A DNA stretch of 19,986 bases, taken from JAFKKF01 sp038323025 (GTDB lineage Bacteria; Pseudomonadota; Alphaproteobacteria; Rhizobiales; Kaistiaceae). The stretch spans positions 1 through 19,986 of the forward strand of contig JBBQGL010000066.1 of assembly GCA_038323025.1 (NCBI GenBank), written 5' to 3'. Positions 7,263 through 15,113 of the stretch are shown here, one piece after another. Position numbers and translations under genes: made by a program. Below the pieces are notes generated by a model. That model saw nothing but the letters and a program-made list of their open reading frames with translations. It had not been told where the DNA came from and did not search any database. Each line of letters opens with the position of its first letter. Position 1 is the first letter of the stretch.

Positions 7263-8144
7263 CTAGTTGATCAGTCCGGCGTGCACCATCGCCGAGCGGA
7301 TCTGCTTTTGCGTCGGCGCCGTGACCTTGACCATCGGCAGGCGCATGTCGTCGGTCATCCGCCCGATGACCGAAAGCGCATATTTCACGCCGGCAGGGTT
7401 GGGCTCGATGAACAATGCCTGATGCAGGGGCATCAGCCGATCCTGGTAGGTGAGCGCCTTCTTGTAGTCGCCAGCCATGCAAGCGGTCTGGAATTCCGAC
7501 AGCAGCTTCGGCGCCACGTTCGATGTCACCGAGATGCAGCCATGCCCGCCATGCGCCATCACCGCCAACGCCGTGGAGTCATCGCCGGAGAGCTGGACGA
7601 AATCCGGCCCCATGGCGTGGCGCTGCTGGCTGATGCGATCGATCTTGCCGGTAGCGTCCTTGACCCCGACGATGTTCTTCAGCTCGAAGAGCCGGGCCAT
7701 GGTCTCGACGCTCATGTCGATCACCGAGCGCGGCGGAATGTTGTAGATCACGATCGGAATGCCGATGGCGTCGTTCATCGCCTTGTAGTGCTGGTAGAGC
7801 CCCTCCTGGTTGGGCTTGTTGTAGTAAGGCGTGACTACCAGCACGGCATCGGCGCCCGCCTTCTCGGCATGGCGCGCGAGGTCGATGGCTTCGGCGGTGT
7901 TGTTGGAGCCGGCACCGGCCACCACCGGCACGCGACCCTTGGCCACTTCGACACAGACGTCCACGACGCGCTTGTGCTCGTCATGACTGAGCGTCGGGCT
8001 CTCGCCCGTCGTGCCCACCGGCACCAGCCCGTGGCTGCCCTCGGTGATCTGCCAGTCGACGAAGGCGCGAAAGGCATCCTCATCCAGCCGCCCGTTGCGG
8101 ATTGGCGTCACCAGTGCGGAAATCGACCCCTTCAACATGTTCAT
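7263..8144 (-). CDS. dapA: 4-hydroxy-tetrahydrodipicolinate synthase
   Basis: Condenses pyruvate with aspartate semialdehyde in the lysine/diaminopimelate pathway. Typical motifs are VPVGTTGESPTLSHDE, VTPYYNKPNQEGLYQHY (catalytic Tyr), YNIPPRS, and GVKDATG with the Schiff-base lysine. I start it at ATG 8144 (MNMLKGS, 293 aa) because GGGG lies about 8 nt upstream; ATG 8138 is possible and would fit family N-termini. The open frame to 8216 lacks support. It is the first gene of a minus-strand operon with smpB. The 212-nt gap to the divergent lytic transglycosylase must hold both promoters; a TTGACG on the minus strand has no matching -10 that I can see. Confidence 0.96.
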   Translation of the reverse strand: MNMLKGSISALVTPIRNGRLDEDAFRAFVDWQITEGSHGLVPVGTTGESPTLSHDEHKRVVDVCVEVAKGRVPVVAGAGSNNTAEAIDLARHAEKAGADAVLVVTPYYNKPNQEGLYQHYKAMNDAIGIPIVIYNIPPRSVIDMSVETMARLFELKNIVGVKDATGKIDRISQQRHAMGPDFVQLSGDDSTALAVMAHGGHGCISVTSNVAPKLLSEFQTACMAGDYKKALTYQDRLMPLHQALFIEPNPAGVKYALSVIGRMTDDMRLPMVKVTAPTQKQIRSAMVHAGLIN

Positions 8145-8356
8145 GGCCTTATCCCCGCCCGATTTTGGCGGTTTTACTTGGGGCGCGACCATAGTCCCGC
8201 GTAGGCAGGCGAGCAAGGACGTCTCTCGGCTGTTCGAGCGTCAAGCAAACGTTCACCATGCTTGGACTAGGGTCCGACCTCTATCCATATGCCGGGGTCG
8301 AGTTCCCGGATCGGGTCTCAGATGAATTCGGCGTGGCCGGCGCAGAACGGAAACGG

Positions 8357-10597
8357 ATGATCGAGCGAAGCAGCACGGCGACCTGGAGGACGGCAAGATC
8401 GCGTCGTCCCGGATTAGCGTTGGCCGTCGCGTGCCTGACCTGCTTCGCCCTGCCAGGATTTGCTGCCGGCAAAAAGCCTCCCGCGCCAGCCAGTCTTGCG
8501 GCGGGCAAACCCGCTCCCGTGGTCAAGCCTGTCGCGACCAAGGACCCGATCGCCTCCGTCATCAATTCCGCCGACGACGACCCGAGCGGCACCAAGGCCG
8601 GGGACTCGGATGCACCAGAGGTCGCGGCGCCACGCACTTTCCCGCCCCCGGCAACGCGGCCGGTGGTTCCGCCGACCTTCCCGCAATCGCGCGTGTCGAG
8701 CGCGGGCTTCACCATTGCCTTGCAGTTTCTGGATAGCGGTGATCCGGCCGCGGCAACGCTCGCAGCCTACGCCCTCCCCGATCGCGTCGACATCAAGATC
8801 ATCGATTGGCTGGTGGCAACCGGCGGCTATGCCGGTGTTCCGTCCTCACGGATAGCCGATGTCGCCAGACGCCTCTCCGATTGGCCGGGTCAGACGCTCC
8901 TGCGGGTGCGCTATGAGCAGGCGCTGGCGCACGAGAACGTCGGCGCTCAGGCCGTGATCAAGGCCCTGGGCGACAAGACGCCCATTTCGCCGGAAGGCGT
9001 GATCCTCCTCGGCAAGGCCTATCTCGAGGCCGGCCGAAAGGATGATGCGGCGGCGCTCATCCGGACCTACTGGCGAACCGCCAAGTTTACCGATCAGGTC
9101 GAGGCAACGATCCGCTCGACGTTCGGCAGCCTTATCACGGCGGCCGACCACAAGGCGCGGATGGACAGGCTGCTTTACGATGAGCAGACCGTTCCCGCGC
9201 TGCGTGAAGCCGCGGTGCTCGGCAAGGATCAGCGCCTGCTCGCCGCCGGCGTCATCGCGGTGATCAAGCACTCGCGCAACGCCGAAAAGGCATTGGCCAA
9301 CGTTCCCAAGGCGCTACAGAAAGATCCGCTCTACATCTATTCGCGCATCCAGTCTCTGCGGCGCGCCGACAAGCTCGACGCGGCGGCCTCCCTGATGCTG
9401 TCGGCGCCGCGCGACCCCAAGGTGCTGGTCGACCCCGACGCGTGGTGGGTCGAGCGACGGGTGATCTCGCGCGGGCTCATAGACAAGGGCGACGCGAAGA
9501 CCGCCTACAAGCTGGTCGCCGGCGCCGCCGGCGAGTCGACTTCGCTGCGTGCCGAGGCCGAGTTCCATGCCGGCTGGTATGCCCTCGAGTTCCTGCGCGA
9601 TCCCGCGAGGGCCAAGAGCCATTTCCTCGCAATCGAGGCGGTCTCGACGCTGCCCCTCAGCCAGTCCCGGGCGGAGTACTGGCTTGGCCGCGCCGCCGCT
9701 GCCGCTGGAAACACCGCCGAGGCGACGTCGCAATTCAAGCAGGCCGCCACCTATCCCACGACCTTCTACGGTCAGCTTGCGCTGTCGCGGCTGGGCATCA
9801 GACAGTTGCGTCTCAGCGCGCCGCCTGCCGCGACGGCGGACGTTCGGGCCCGTTTCGCGGCCCGCGAGCTCGTGCAGGTGATCGCCCATCTGACGGCGGC
9901 CCACCACGACGACCGGGTGGACATCTTCTATCGGGCGCTCGCCGAAACCCTGGACGATCCCGCCGAGGTCGCACTGCTTTGCGCGATGGCCGACGCAAAC
10001 GGCGAACACCAGATCGCGTTGCAGGTCGGCAAGGTTGCCCTGTCCCGGGGCTTGCCGGTGGAGACTCTCGCTTTTCCGACCTCGGCCATCCCGCTTTCGG
10101 CGAAGACCGACCCCGTCGAAAAGCCGGTCGTGTACGCCATCGCCCGCCAGGAAAGCGCGTTCAACCAGGAAGCGGTCAGCAGCGCCGGCGCCCTGGGCCT
10201 GCTGCAATTGATGCCGGCGACCGCCAAGCAAACCGCAACCGCCGTCGGCCTCCCCTACTCGAAGGCCCGCCTGACGCAGGATGCCGCCTACAACGCGACC
10301 CTCGGCGCCGCCCACCTCGGAACCCTGTTCGACGATTTCGGCGGCTCCTATGTCATGACTTTTGCCTCGTACAATGCCGGCAAGAGCCGTATCCTCGACT
10401 GGACCAAAACCCACGGCGACCCTCGCGATCCGAAGACGGACGTCGTGAACTGGATCGAACTGATACCGTTCACCGAGACGCGGAACTACGTCCAGCGGAT
10501 CATGGAGAACCTTCAGGTCTATCGGGCGCGTCTCGGATCTTCGGCGCTCACCATCGACGCCGATCTGAAGCGGGGCAAGATCGTGGCGACCGACTAG
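8357..10597 (+). CDS. Secreted soluble lytic murein transglycosylase
   Basis: Cleaves peptidoglycan glycan strands in the periplasm, forming 1,6-anhydro ends. I start it at ATG 8357 (746 aa) because CGGAAACGG directly precedes it and the protein then opens with a signal peptide: a basic region, a hydrophobic LALAVACLTCFALPGF core, and likely cleavage near residue 37. A Pro/Ala-rich linker (about 39-110) precedes a long helical superhelix region as in Slt70. The C-terminal SLT domain has catalytic Glu599 in ARQESAFN, then SSAGALGLLQLMPATA and SYNAGKSRI, and ends with TRNYVQRIMENLQVY. It is longer than E. coli Slt70, mostly at the N-terminus. An alpha/beta hydrolase gene follows after 28 nt. 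Confidence 0.93.
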   Translation: MIERSSTATWRTARSRRPGLALAVACLTCFALPGFAAGKKPPAPASLAAGKPAPVVKPVATKDPIASVINSADDDPSGTKAGDSDAPEVAAPRTFPPPATRPVVPPTFPQSRVSSAGFTIALQFLDSGDPAAATLAAYALPDRVDIKIIDWLVATGGYAGVPSSRIADVARRLSDWPGQTLLRVRYEQALAHENVGAQAVIKALGDKTPISPEGVILLGKAYLEAGRKDDAAALIRTYWRTAKFTDQVEATIRSTFGSLITAADHKARMDRLLYDEQTVPALREAAVLGKDQRLLAAGVIAVIKHSRNAEKALANVPKALQKDPLYIYSRIQSLRRADKLDAAASLMLSAPRDPKVLVDPDAWWVERRVISRGLIDKGDAKTAYKLVAGAAGESTSLRAEAEFHAGWYALEFLRDPARAKSHFLAIEAVSTLPLSQSRAEYWLGRAAAAAGNTAEATSQFKQAATYPTTFYGQLALSRLGIRQLRLSAPPAATADVRARFAARELVQVIAHLTAAHHDDRVDIFYRALAETLDDPAEVALLCAMADANGEHQIALQVGKVALSRGLPVETLAFPTSAIPLSAKTDPVEKPVVYAIARQESAFNQEAVSSAGALGLLQLMPATAKQTATAVGLPYSKARLTQDAAYNATLGAAHLGTLFDDFGGSYVMTFASYNAGKSRILDWTKTHGDPRDPKTDVVNWIELIPFTETRNYVQRIMENLQVYRARLGSSALTIDADLKRGKIVATD

Positions 10598-10625
10598 GGA
10601 CGCGGCGATCGGGCGGGGGCTTTCA

Positions 10626-11660
10626 TTGGCACGCAAGTCCGCAACAGTCGCTGCTGCTTCGCCACATGCGCCAACGGTCGCTGCACCTTCCGCCGGGCCG
10701 CGCGACTTCTTCTTTCGCAGCACCGACGGATTGCGCCTCCATGTTCGCGAGTACGGCGACGCTGTCTCGCCGTTCCTCCCGGTCGTCTGCTTGCCGGGTT
10801 TGACACGAACGGCGCGCGACTTCGACGTCCTCGCCCGCTTCCTCTCCGCGCATCCGGATCGCCCGCGCCGCGTCGTTGCCTTCGACCTGCGCGGCCGCGG
10901 CATGTCCGAATGGGACGAAAACCCCGATAACTACAAGCCTCTCACCGAGATGACCGACGTCTTCGACGGCATGGCTGCCCTCGGCATTGCCCGGGCCGTT
11001 ATCGTCGGGACTTCGCGCGGCGGGATCATCGCGATGCTGATGGGCGTTGCACGGCCGAATGCGCTCGCCGGCGTTGTCCTCAACGACGTCGGCGCGGTGC
11101 TCGAGCCGTTGGGCCTGGCGCGCATCAAGTCCTATGTTGGCGTGACGCCGCTGCCGGACGACCGGTCGGACGCCGTCCAGATTCTGAAGCGCTTGCATGG
11201 GGTCCAATTCCCGGCCCTCGATGATGACGCGTGGCATGCCTACGCCCGAATGACCTGGGCGGAGAAGGATGGAAAGCCCGTCTCGGACTACGACCCGGCT
11301 CTGGCGCGAACCCTGGATGCGATCGATTTCGATCGCGCGGCACCGAGCCTTTGGGATCCCTTCCGCAGTCTCGCTGCAATACCGGTGCTTGCGATCCGCG
11401 GCGAACGCTCGGATCTGCTGTCGACCGGGACGCTGCAAGCCATGGCGGAGGCGCATCCACGCATGGAGTCGATCACGATCGAGGGCCACGGGCACGCGCC
11501 GCTTCTGCGCCAGCCACCTCTCCTCGCGAGGATCGCGGATTTCGTTGCCGGGATCGACGGTGCCGGGCCTTCCGCCGACGCGATCGTTCCGCGCGAACCG
11601 GCGCGCTACAGCCTGGACAGGTCTCCGGACGGCGACGGATCGCCGTCCGACGGAGACTAG
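10626..11660 (+). CDS. Alpha/beta hydrolase
   Basis: A 344-aa serine hydrolase of unknown substrate. The nucleophile elbow GTSRGG places the serine at residue 130. Asp263 (RGERSDLLS) and His290 (GHGHAPLL) complete the likely triad, and the oxyanion loop is CLPGLTRTARDF. It has no signal peptide, so it is probably cytoplasmic. The start is TTG 10626, unusual but supported by GGGGG about 7 nt upstream and by the lack of in-frame ATG or GTG before the hydrolase fold begins at about residue 27. The last ~25 residues are Asp/Ser/Pro-rich. It is probably cotranscribed with the lytic transglycosylase. Its stop overlaps the convergent gene's stop by 4 nt. Confidence 0.9.
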   Translation: MARKSATVAAASPHAPTVAAPSAGPRDFFFRSTDGLRLHVREYGDAVSPFLPVVCLPGLTRTARDFDVLARFLSAHPDRPRRVVAFDLRGRGMSEWDENPDNYKPLTEMTDVFDGMAALGIARAVIVGTSRGGIIAMLMGVARPNALAGVVLNDVGAVLEPLGLARIKSYVGVTPLPDDRSDAVQILKRLHGVQFPALDDDAWHAYARMTWAEKDGKPVSDYDPALARTLDAIDFDRAAPSLWDPFRSLAAIPVLAIRGERSDLLSTGTLQAMAEAHPRMESITIEGHGHAPLLRQPPLLARIADFVAGIDGAGPSADAIVPREPARYSLDRSPDGDGSPSDGD

Positions 11661-12427
11661 CCGTCGTCGTCGTAGTCGCGGGCTTTCCGGCGCTCGGCCT
11701 TGATGTAGCCCGTATCGCCACCGCTCGCGAGCACGGTTGCCTGCCCCACCCAGTCGTCGCGCTCGATGCGCTCGGGGAACGCCAGATAGGCACCGACCCA
11801 GCGCGCTTCGCCGGGCGTCCAGGCGGCAATCTGGCCGAAATGGAAGATGCCGAGGCTGTTCAGCAGCTCCTCGTTCCGCCGCCCGATGCCGCGGATGCGC
11901 TGGAGGTCGTCGGGGACGCCGGCGCGCGGGGCGGAAAGGCCGACCGGCCGCATCGGCGTGATCGCAGGCCCCTCGTCCGGATCAGCAAACTCAAGCGAAT
12001 CCGCCAGGTCCGCTGCGATTCGCTCGACCAGATCGGCGTCGTCCTCGGGCACGAATAATTCACGCGCATCGCCTGTCCCGGCGCCGTTCGACGGCCGTCC
12101 GAGGATATTCTCGCCCGTCCGCGCCGCCCGCCGCAGTTCGATCTGGGCATCGCCCGAAGGCGTTCGGGACGGGCCCGGCACGGTGGCGAGACGGGCCTGA
12201 ATCGAGGGACGAATGCGATTGCGGCGGACCTTGGGACGCCACACCGGACCCGTCCCGAAGCGCGTCCGGACTCCGTCGATCATATCGCCGACGCGATCGG
12301 CGAGCGCCCCCTGCAGCGGGGACAGGGACGTGCGCGCCAGTCCGGCGTAACCGACGGCGCCGATCAGGCTCCCCAACACGAAGGAGCCCAGGACCAGCGC
12401 CCATATCTCGAAGAAATGCCAGATCAC
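11657..12427 (-). CDS. Membrane-anchored protein with C-terminal helix-hairpin-helix domain
   Basis: I place the start at GTG 12427, which overlaps the upstream 46-aa gene's stop as GTGA and gives a 256-aa protein opening MIWHFFEIWALVLGSFVLGS. A further GTG at 12493 would only add an Arg-rich leader. One transmembrane helix lies at about 6-28. An Arg- and Pro-rich, then acidic, linker follows (30-165). The C-terminal segment (about 171-226; VPDDLQRIRGIGRRNEELL, then FGQIAAWTPGEARWVGAYL, and ERDDWVGQA) matches the helix-hairpin-helix-like domain seen at the C-terminus of some NuoE and other alphaproteobacterial proteins. The function is unknown. It is the third gene of the BON/OmpA operon. Confidence 0.8.
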   Translation of the reverse strand: MIWHFFEIWALVLGSFVLGSLIGAVGYAGLARTSLSPLQGALADRVGDMIDGVRTRFGTGPVWRPKVRRNRIRPSIQARLATVPGPSRTPSGDAQIELRRAARTGENILGRPSNGAGTGDARELFVPEDDADLVERIAADLADSLEFADPDEGPAITPMRPVGLSAPRAGVPDDLQRIRGIGRRNEELLNSLGIFHFGQIAAWTPGEARWVGAYLAFPERIERDDWVGQATVLASGGDTGYIKAERRKARDYDDDG

Positions 12428-12564
12428 GGCTCGTCGCGTCCGCGCTCGAGCCAGCCGGTCACGTCTTCGCCGCTCCTCGGGTCCTGATACCACCAGCCGG
12501 TAGCCGCCCCGATCAGGAGGGCGACGACGAGAAACGGCCAGTAAGCCTCGATAAGAAAGAGCAT
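12424..12564 (-). CDS. 46-aa single-span membrane micropeptide
   Basis: A short frame that is easily missed. It starts with ATG one base after the stop of the BON/OmpA gene (TGACATG), and its TGA overlaps the GTG start of the next gene (GTGA). The product begins MLFLIEAYWPFLVVALLIGA, one hydrophobic segment (about 2-22), followed by TGWWYQDPRSGEDV and a charged tail ending GRDEP. I predict one membrane helix with a short soluble tail; the function is unknown. The exact nesting between two coupled genes supports it as real. It may be a small partner subunit of its neighbours. Confidence 0.75.
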   Translation of the reverse strand: MLFLIEAYWPFLVVALLIGAATGWWYQDPRSGEDVTGWLERGRDEP

Positions 12565-12565
12565 G

Positions 12566-14725
12566 TCAGCCACCGCCCGCCGGTGCAGCCGGAGCCTGGT
12601 CGGGCATCGCCATCGTAAACTCGATCCGCCGATTCTGCGACCGCCCAGCCGGCGTGTTGTTGTCCGCCACCGGCCTGGTCTCGCCGTAGCCCACCGGGGT
12701 CAGTTGCTCGCGCATGACGCCGGCATCGACGAGGTAGTCGACGATCGCCTCGGCGCGCGTTTGCGTGAGGTCGCGATTGCGCGCCGCCGATCCCTCGGCA
12801 TCGGTGTGCGCGCCGATCTCGACCCTGGCCTCCGGACAGCGCACCAGGGTCGCCGCGACGCGATCGAGGAGCCCGTAACTGTCGTCCGCGATCTGGGCCT
12901 TGGCGCCCTGGAACTCGACCCTTCCCCGCTGCAGCTCGGCGACGAGCAGGTCGCGGCAATGGGCAATGGTTGCCGGCTGCCCGGTCTGGCGGACACCGAT
13001 GTTCGCGGCCACCGTGAAGCTCTCCGGCTTGCCTTCCTCCAGGGCCCCGGCAATCTGCTCGGCAGCGGCGGGATTGTATGCGTCGCCGTCGATCTTGAGG
13101 TTCGCGTCAACCATCTCGATCCTTCCGCCGGCGAGCCGCGTAATCGCGTGCAAGCCGTCTTCGATGGCCGTGGTGAAGCCGGCCGGCGCCCCACTGGCGA
13201 AAGCAAGCCTGTCGACAACCTCATCGGTTCCGAACTTCGCGCGGACCAGATCGAGGATAGCCCCCTTGTCCTTCTCTGAAGGCGCATAGCCCGTGAGAAT
13301 CACCTGCCGGGCGCCCCGCTCCGCGACAAAGCGGTACGGCGATACCTTCGGGGGAACGACATCCCACCCGGCCATGTCGAGGCTGGCGGGCAGCGTGTGG
13401 CTGTTGACGCCGAGCAGTTCGGCGAAGGCATCCGGGCTTGCCGCCTCACCCTGGATGGCGAAGGTCTTGTCGCCGAGGCTGACCGTGCCGGTGCCGAGCT
13501 TCGCCAGGGCGGCGAGGGAGAATTTGATCGCGCCCAGCCAGTCCATCTTGGGCTCGCCGGCGGCTATCCGGACGCGGTTCGACACCTTCAGTCCCGCAAA
13601 GCCTGCCTTCGCGATGCGTTCCACCTCGGCCCTCGCCTCCGGCGATGGCACGTAGCCGGTCAGAATCACATCGCTGCCGTTCTTCTCGCCCTCCCACTCG
13701 TAAGGCGAGACGCTGGCCGGCCTGATCGCATCGGACACCACTTTCATCCCCGACGGCAGATCGTTGGCGAGGCCGGCGAGGAGCGCCTCGTAGTCGTCGA
13801 CCGTGCGCGCGGTTCCGCTGATATCGAGGTTCAGGCCGTCGAGCGTTACCCCACCCTGGCTCAGGCGGTCGAGCGCTGTGATGGCGAAACTCGCGGCCTC
13901 GGCAAATCCCTCGGGCTCGCCGGAGGCGACGATGGTGCTGTCGACGACCGGTACGCGCGACAAGGTTGCCTTGGCGGTCGCCTGCAGCGCTTCGCTGACG
14001 ACATCGTTGGGGACGTATCCGGAAAGCACGAGCTGCTTCCCGTCATAGGCCGCCGACCAGACGAAAGGTTCGGCCCGGGCCGGCAGGATATCCACCGGAC
14101 CGAGCGCGAAGGCGCTTGGCACCTCGCCGCGAATCGCCTGGCGGGCATCGGCGAAGGCCTTGGGCGTGGCGGCAATCCCGGTGAATGCGAGTGTGGCGTC
14201 GGTCAGGGTCACCGTGCCTTCCGACAGCCCCGCGAGCCGGGTCAGAGCAAATGCCGTGGCGGTGTTGAACGCGGCGGGCGCGCCACGCGCGAGCTTCATC
14301 TCGTCGTGGATCTCGGCCTCCGGAAGCGCCCTCCGCGCCCCCGCCAGCACTGAGTTGCGCATAGCTTCCGATGGCACGTCCCCTGCCAGCGTGACGACGC
14401 GGCCGACGCGGCGGGCTGACCACAAATAGGGCGAGGCACTGGGCAGAAGGGCGGTCCGGTCCACCACCGCCCGGACGCCCGCCACGTCGGCGGCCGCCGC
14501 GAGCGCCGAGGCCACCGATTCGGGCGACGGAGCGGTTCCGGCGATGGTTGCGTCACGCCCGGTAACCGCGACCCCGGCCCAGTTCTGGCCCTCAGCAGTC
14601 AGGCGTTCGCCGATCCGGGCGGCAAGGTCGCGCTCGACGTCCCCGGAGCTGACAACGAAGGCCGCCAGCGCGATCAGGATCGTCGACAGGAGGCCGACCC
14701 GTATCCATTTTCGCCAATTGGCCAT
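12566..14725 (-). CDS. BON-repeat OmpA-family envelope protein
   Basis: A 719-aa protein with an N-terminal signal anchor (hydrophobic residues 10-25, GLLSTILIALAAFVV). BON-like repeats follow: a leading unit to about 97, then four ~120-aa units starting near 98, 219, 340 and 462. Each unit opens with S/E-P-Y/F-x-W/F, followed by L-x-G-Y-V/A-P-S/N. The C-terminal OmpA-like domain (about 600-705) has GAHTDAEGS and LTQTRAEAIVDYL; D642 and R657 match the residues that bind diaminopimelate in peptidoglycan. It therefore likely links the inner membrane to the cell wall. The order BON then OmpA resembles mycobacterial OmpATb/ArfA. It heads a three-gene coupled operon. Confidence 0.88.
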   Translation of the reverse strand: MANWRKWIRVGLLSTILIALAAFVVSSGDVERDLAARIGERLTAEGQNWAGVAVTGRDATIAGTAPSPESVASALAAAADVAGVRAVVDRTALLPSASPYLWSARRVGRVVTLAGDVPSEAMRNSVLAGARRALPEAEIHDEMKLARGAPAAFNTATAFALTRLAGLSEGTVTLTDATLAFTGIAATPKAFADARQAIRGEVPSAFALGPVDILPARAEPFVWSAAYDGKQLVLSGYVPNDVVSEALQATAKATLSRVPVVDSTIVASGEPEGFAEAASFAITALDRLSQGGVTLDGLNLDISGTARTVDDYEALLAGLANDLPSGMKVVSDAIRPASVSPYEWEGEKNGSDVILTGYVPSPEARAEVERIAKAGFAGLKVSNRVRIAAGEPKMDWLGAIKFSLAALAKLGTGTVSLGDKTFAIQGEAASPDAFAELLGVNSHTLPASLDMAGWDVVPPKVSPYRFVAERGARQVILTGYAPSEKDKGAILDLVRAKFGTDEVVDRLAFASGAPAGFTTAIEDGLHAITRLAGGRIEMVDANLKIDGDAYNPAAAEQIAGALEEGKPESFTVAANIGVRQTGQPATIAHCRDLLVAELQRGRVEFQGAKAQIADDSYGLLDRVAATLVRCPEARVEIGAHTDAEGSAARNRDLTQTRAEAIVDYLVDAGVMREQLTPVGYGETRPVADNNTPAGRSQNRRIEFTMAMPDQAPAAPAGGG

Positions 14726-15051
14726 TGTCTGCGCGCCCCGACTTCACTCCGCCGACATCGGGGGGCAGCCGTCACCGCCTGTTTCGATCGTGACGAGAAC
14801 CACCCGGGTCGGATCGCGGGAAACCACTGTCGAATTGCGACGAATCTGTGGGCGGCCCAGCCCAACGCCATTCTCGCCAAGAACCGTTCATGCGGCAAGG
14901 CACGGAGCCGTCTGGACCGGTCGCCGAGGGGAAACGCGCCCAACCCGCGCTGTCCTGCTCGATGCGGCCGTCGCCGAGCGATGCGAACGCGCCAGCGACC
15001 CGCGCCGGATTTCCGGCACCGCGGCGTCTGGAAGAGGCGGCCAGGCGCCCG
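14726..15051. other. Intergenic region, no gene seen
   Basis: This stretch lies between the BON/OmpA start and the porin terminator. It must contain the promoter of the three-gene envelope operon, but I cannot point to a convincing -35/-10 pair. The open frames here are short and read as GC-rich noise. Confidence 0.5.
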
Positions 15052-15086
15052 AAAAAGAAAACGCCCGGCGGAAGGACCGCCGGGCG
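15052..15086 (-). terminator. Rho-independent terminator of the porin gene
   Basis: On the minus strand, 28 nt after the porin stop, a perfect 10-bp stem CGCCCGGCGG / CCGCCGGGCG with a 5-nt loop is followed by TTTTCTTTTT. This is a textbook intrinsic terminator for the porin transcript. Confidence 0.9.
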
Positions 15087-15113
15087 CTTATTCCTAAGCG
15101 TAAGTAGCGTCGA

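Noticed and set aside
8145..8356. Promoters in the dapA / transglycosylase gap
   Set aside because: TTGACG on the minus strand and TTGGAC on the plus strand lack a -10 box at proper spacing, so I did not list them.
9314..10903. 529-codon minus-strand frame opposite the lytic transglycosylase
   Set aside because: The forward protein has a signal peptide and an intact SLT motif; the reverse frame has no recognisable domain.
12428..12493. Upstream GTG start for the HHH membrane protein
   Set aside because: It would add a 22-residue Arg-rich leader inside the 46-aa gene. The GTG at 12427 forms a GTGA overlap and puts the membrane helix at the N-terminus.
13397..14353. 318-codon plus-strand frame opposite the BON/OmpA gene
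   Set aside because: It is an antisense shadow; the minus-strand protein has clear repeats and an OmpA domain.
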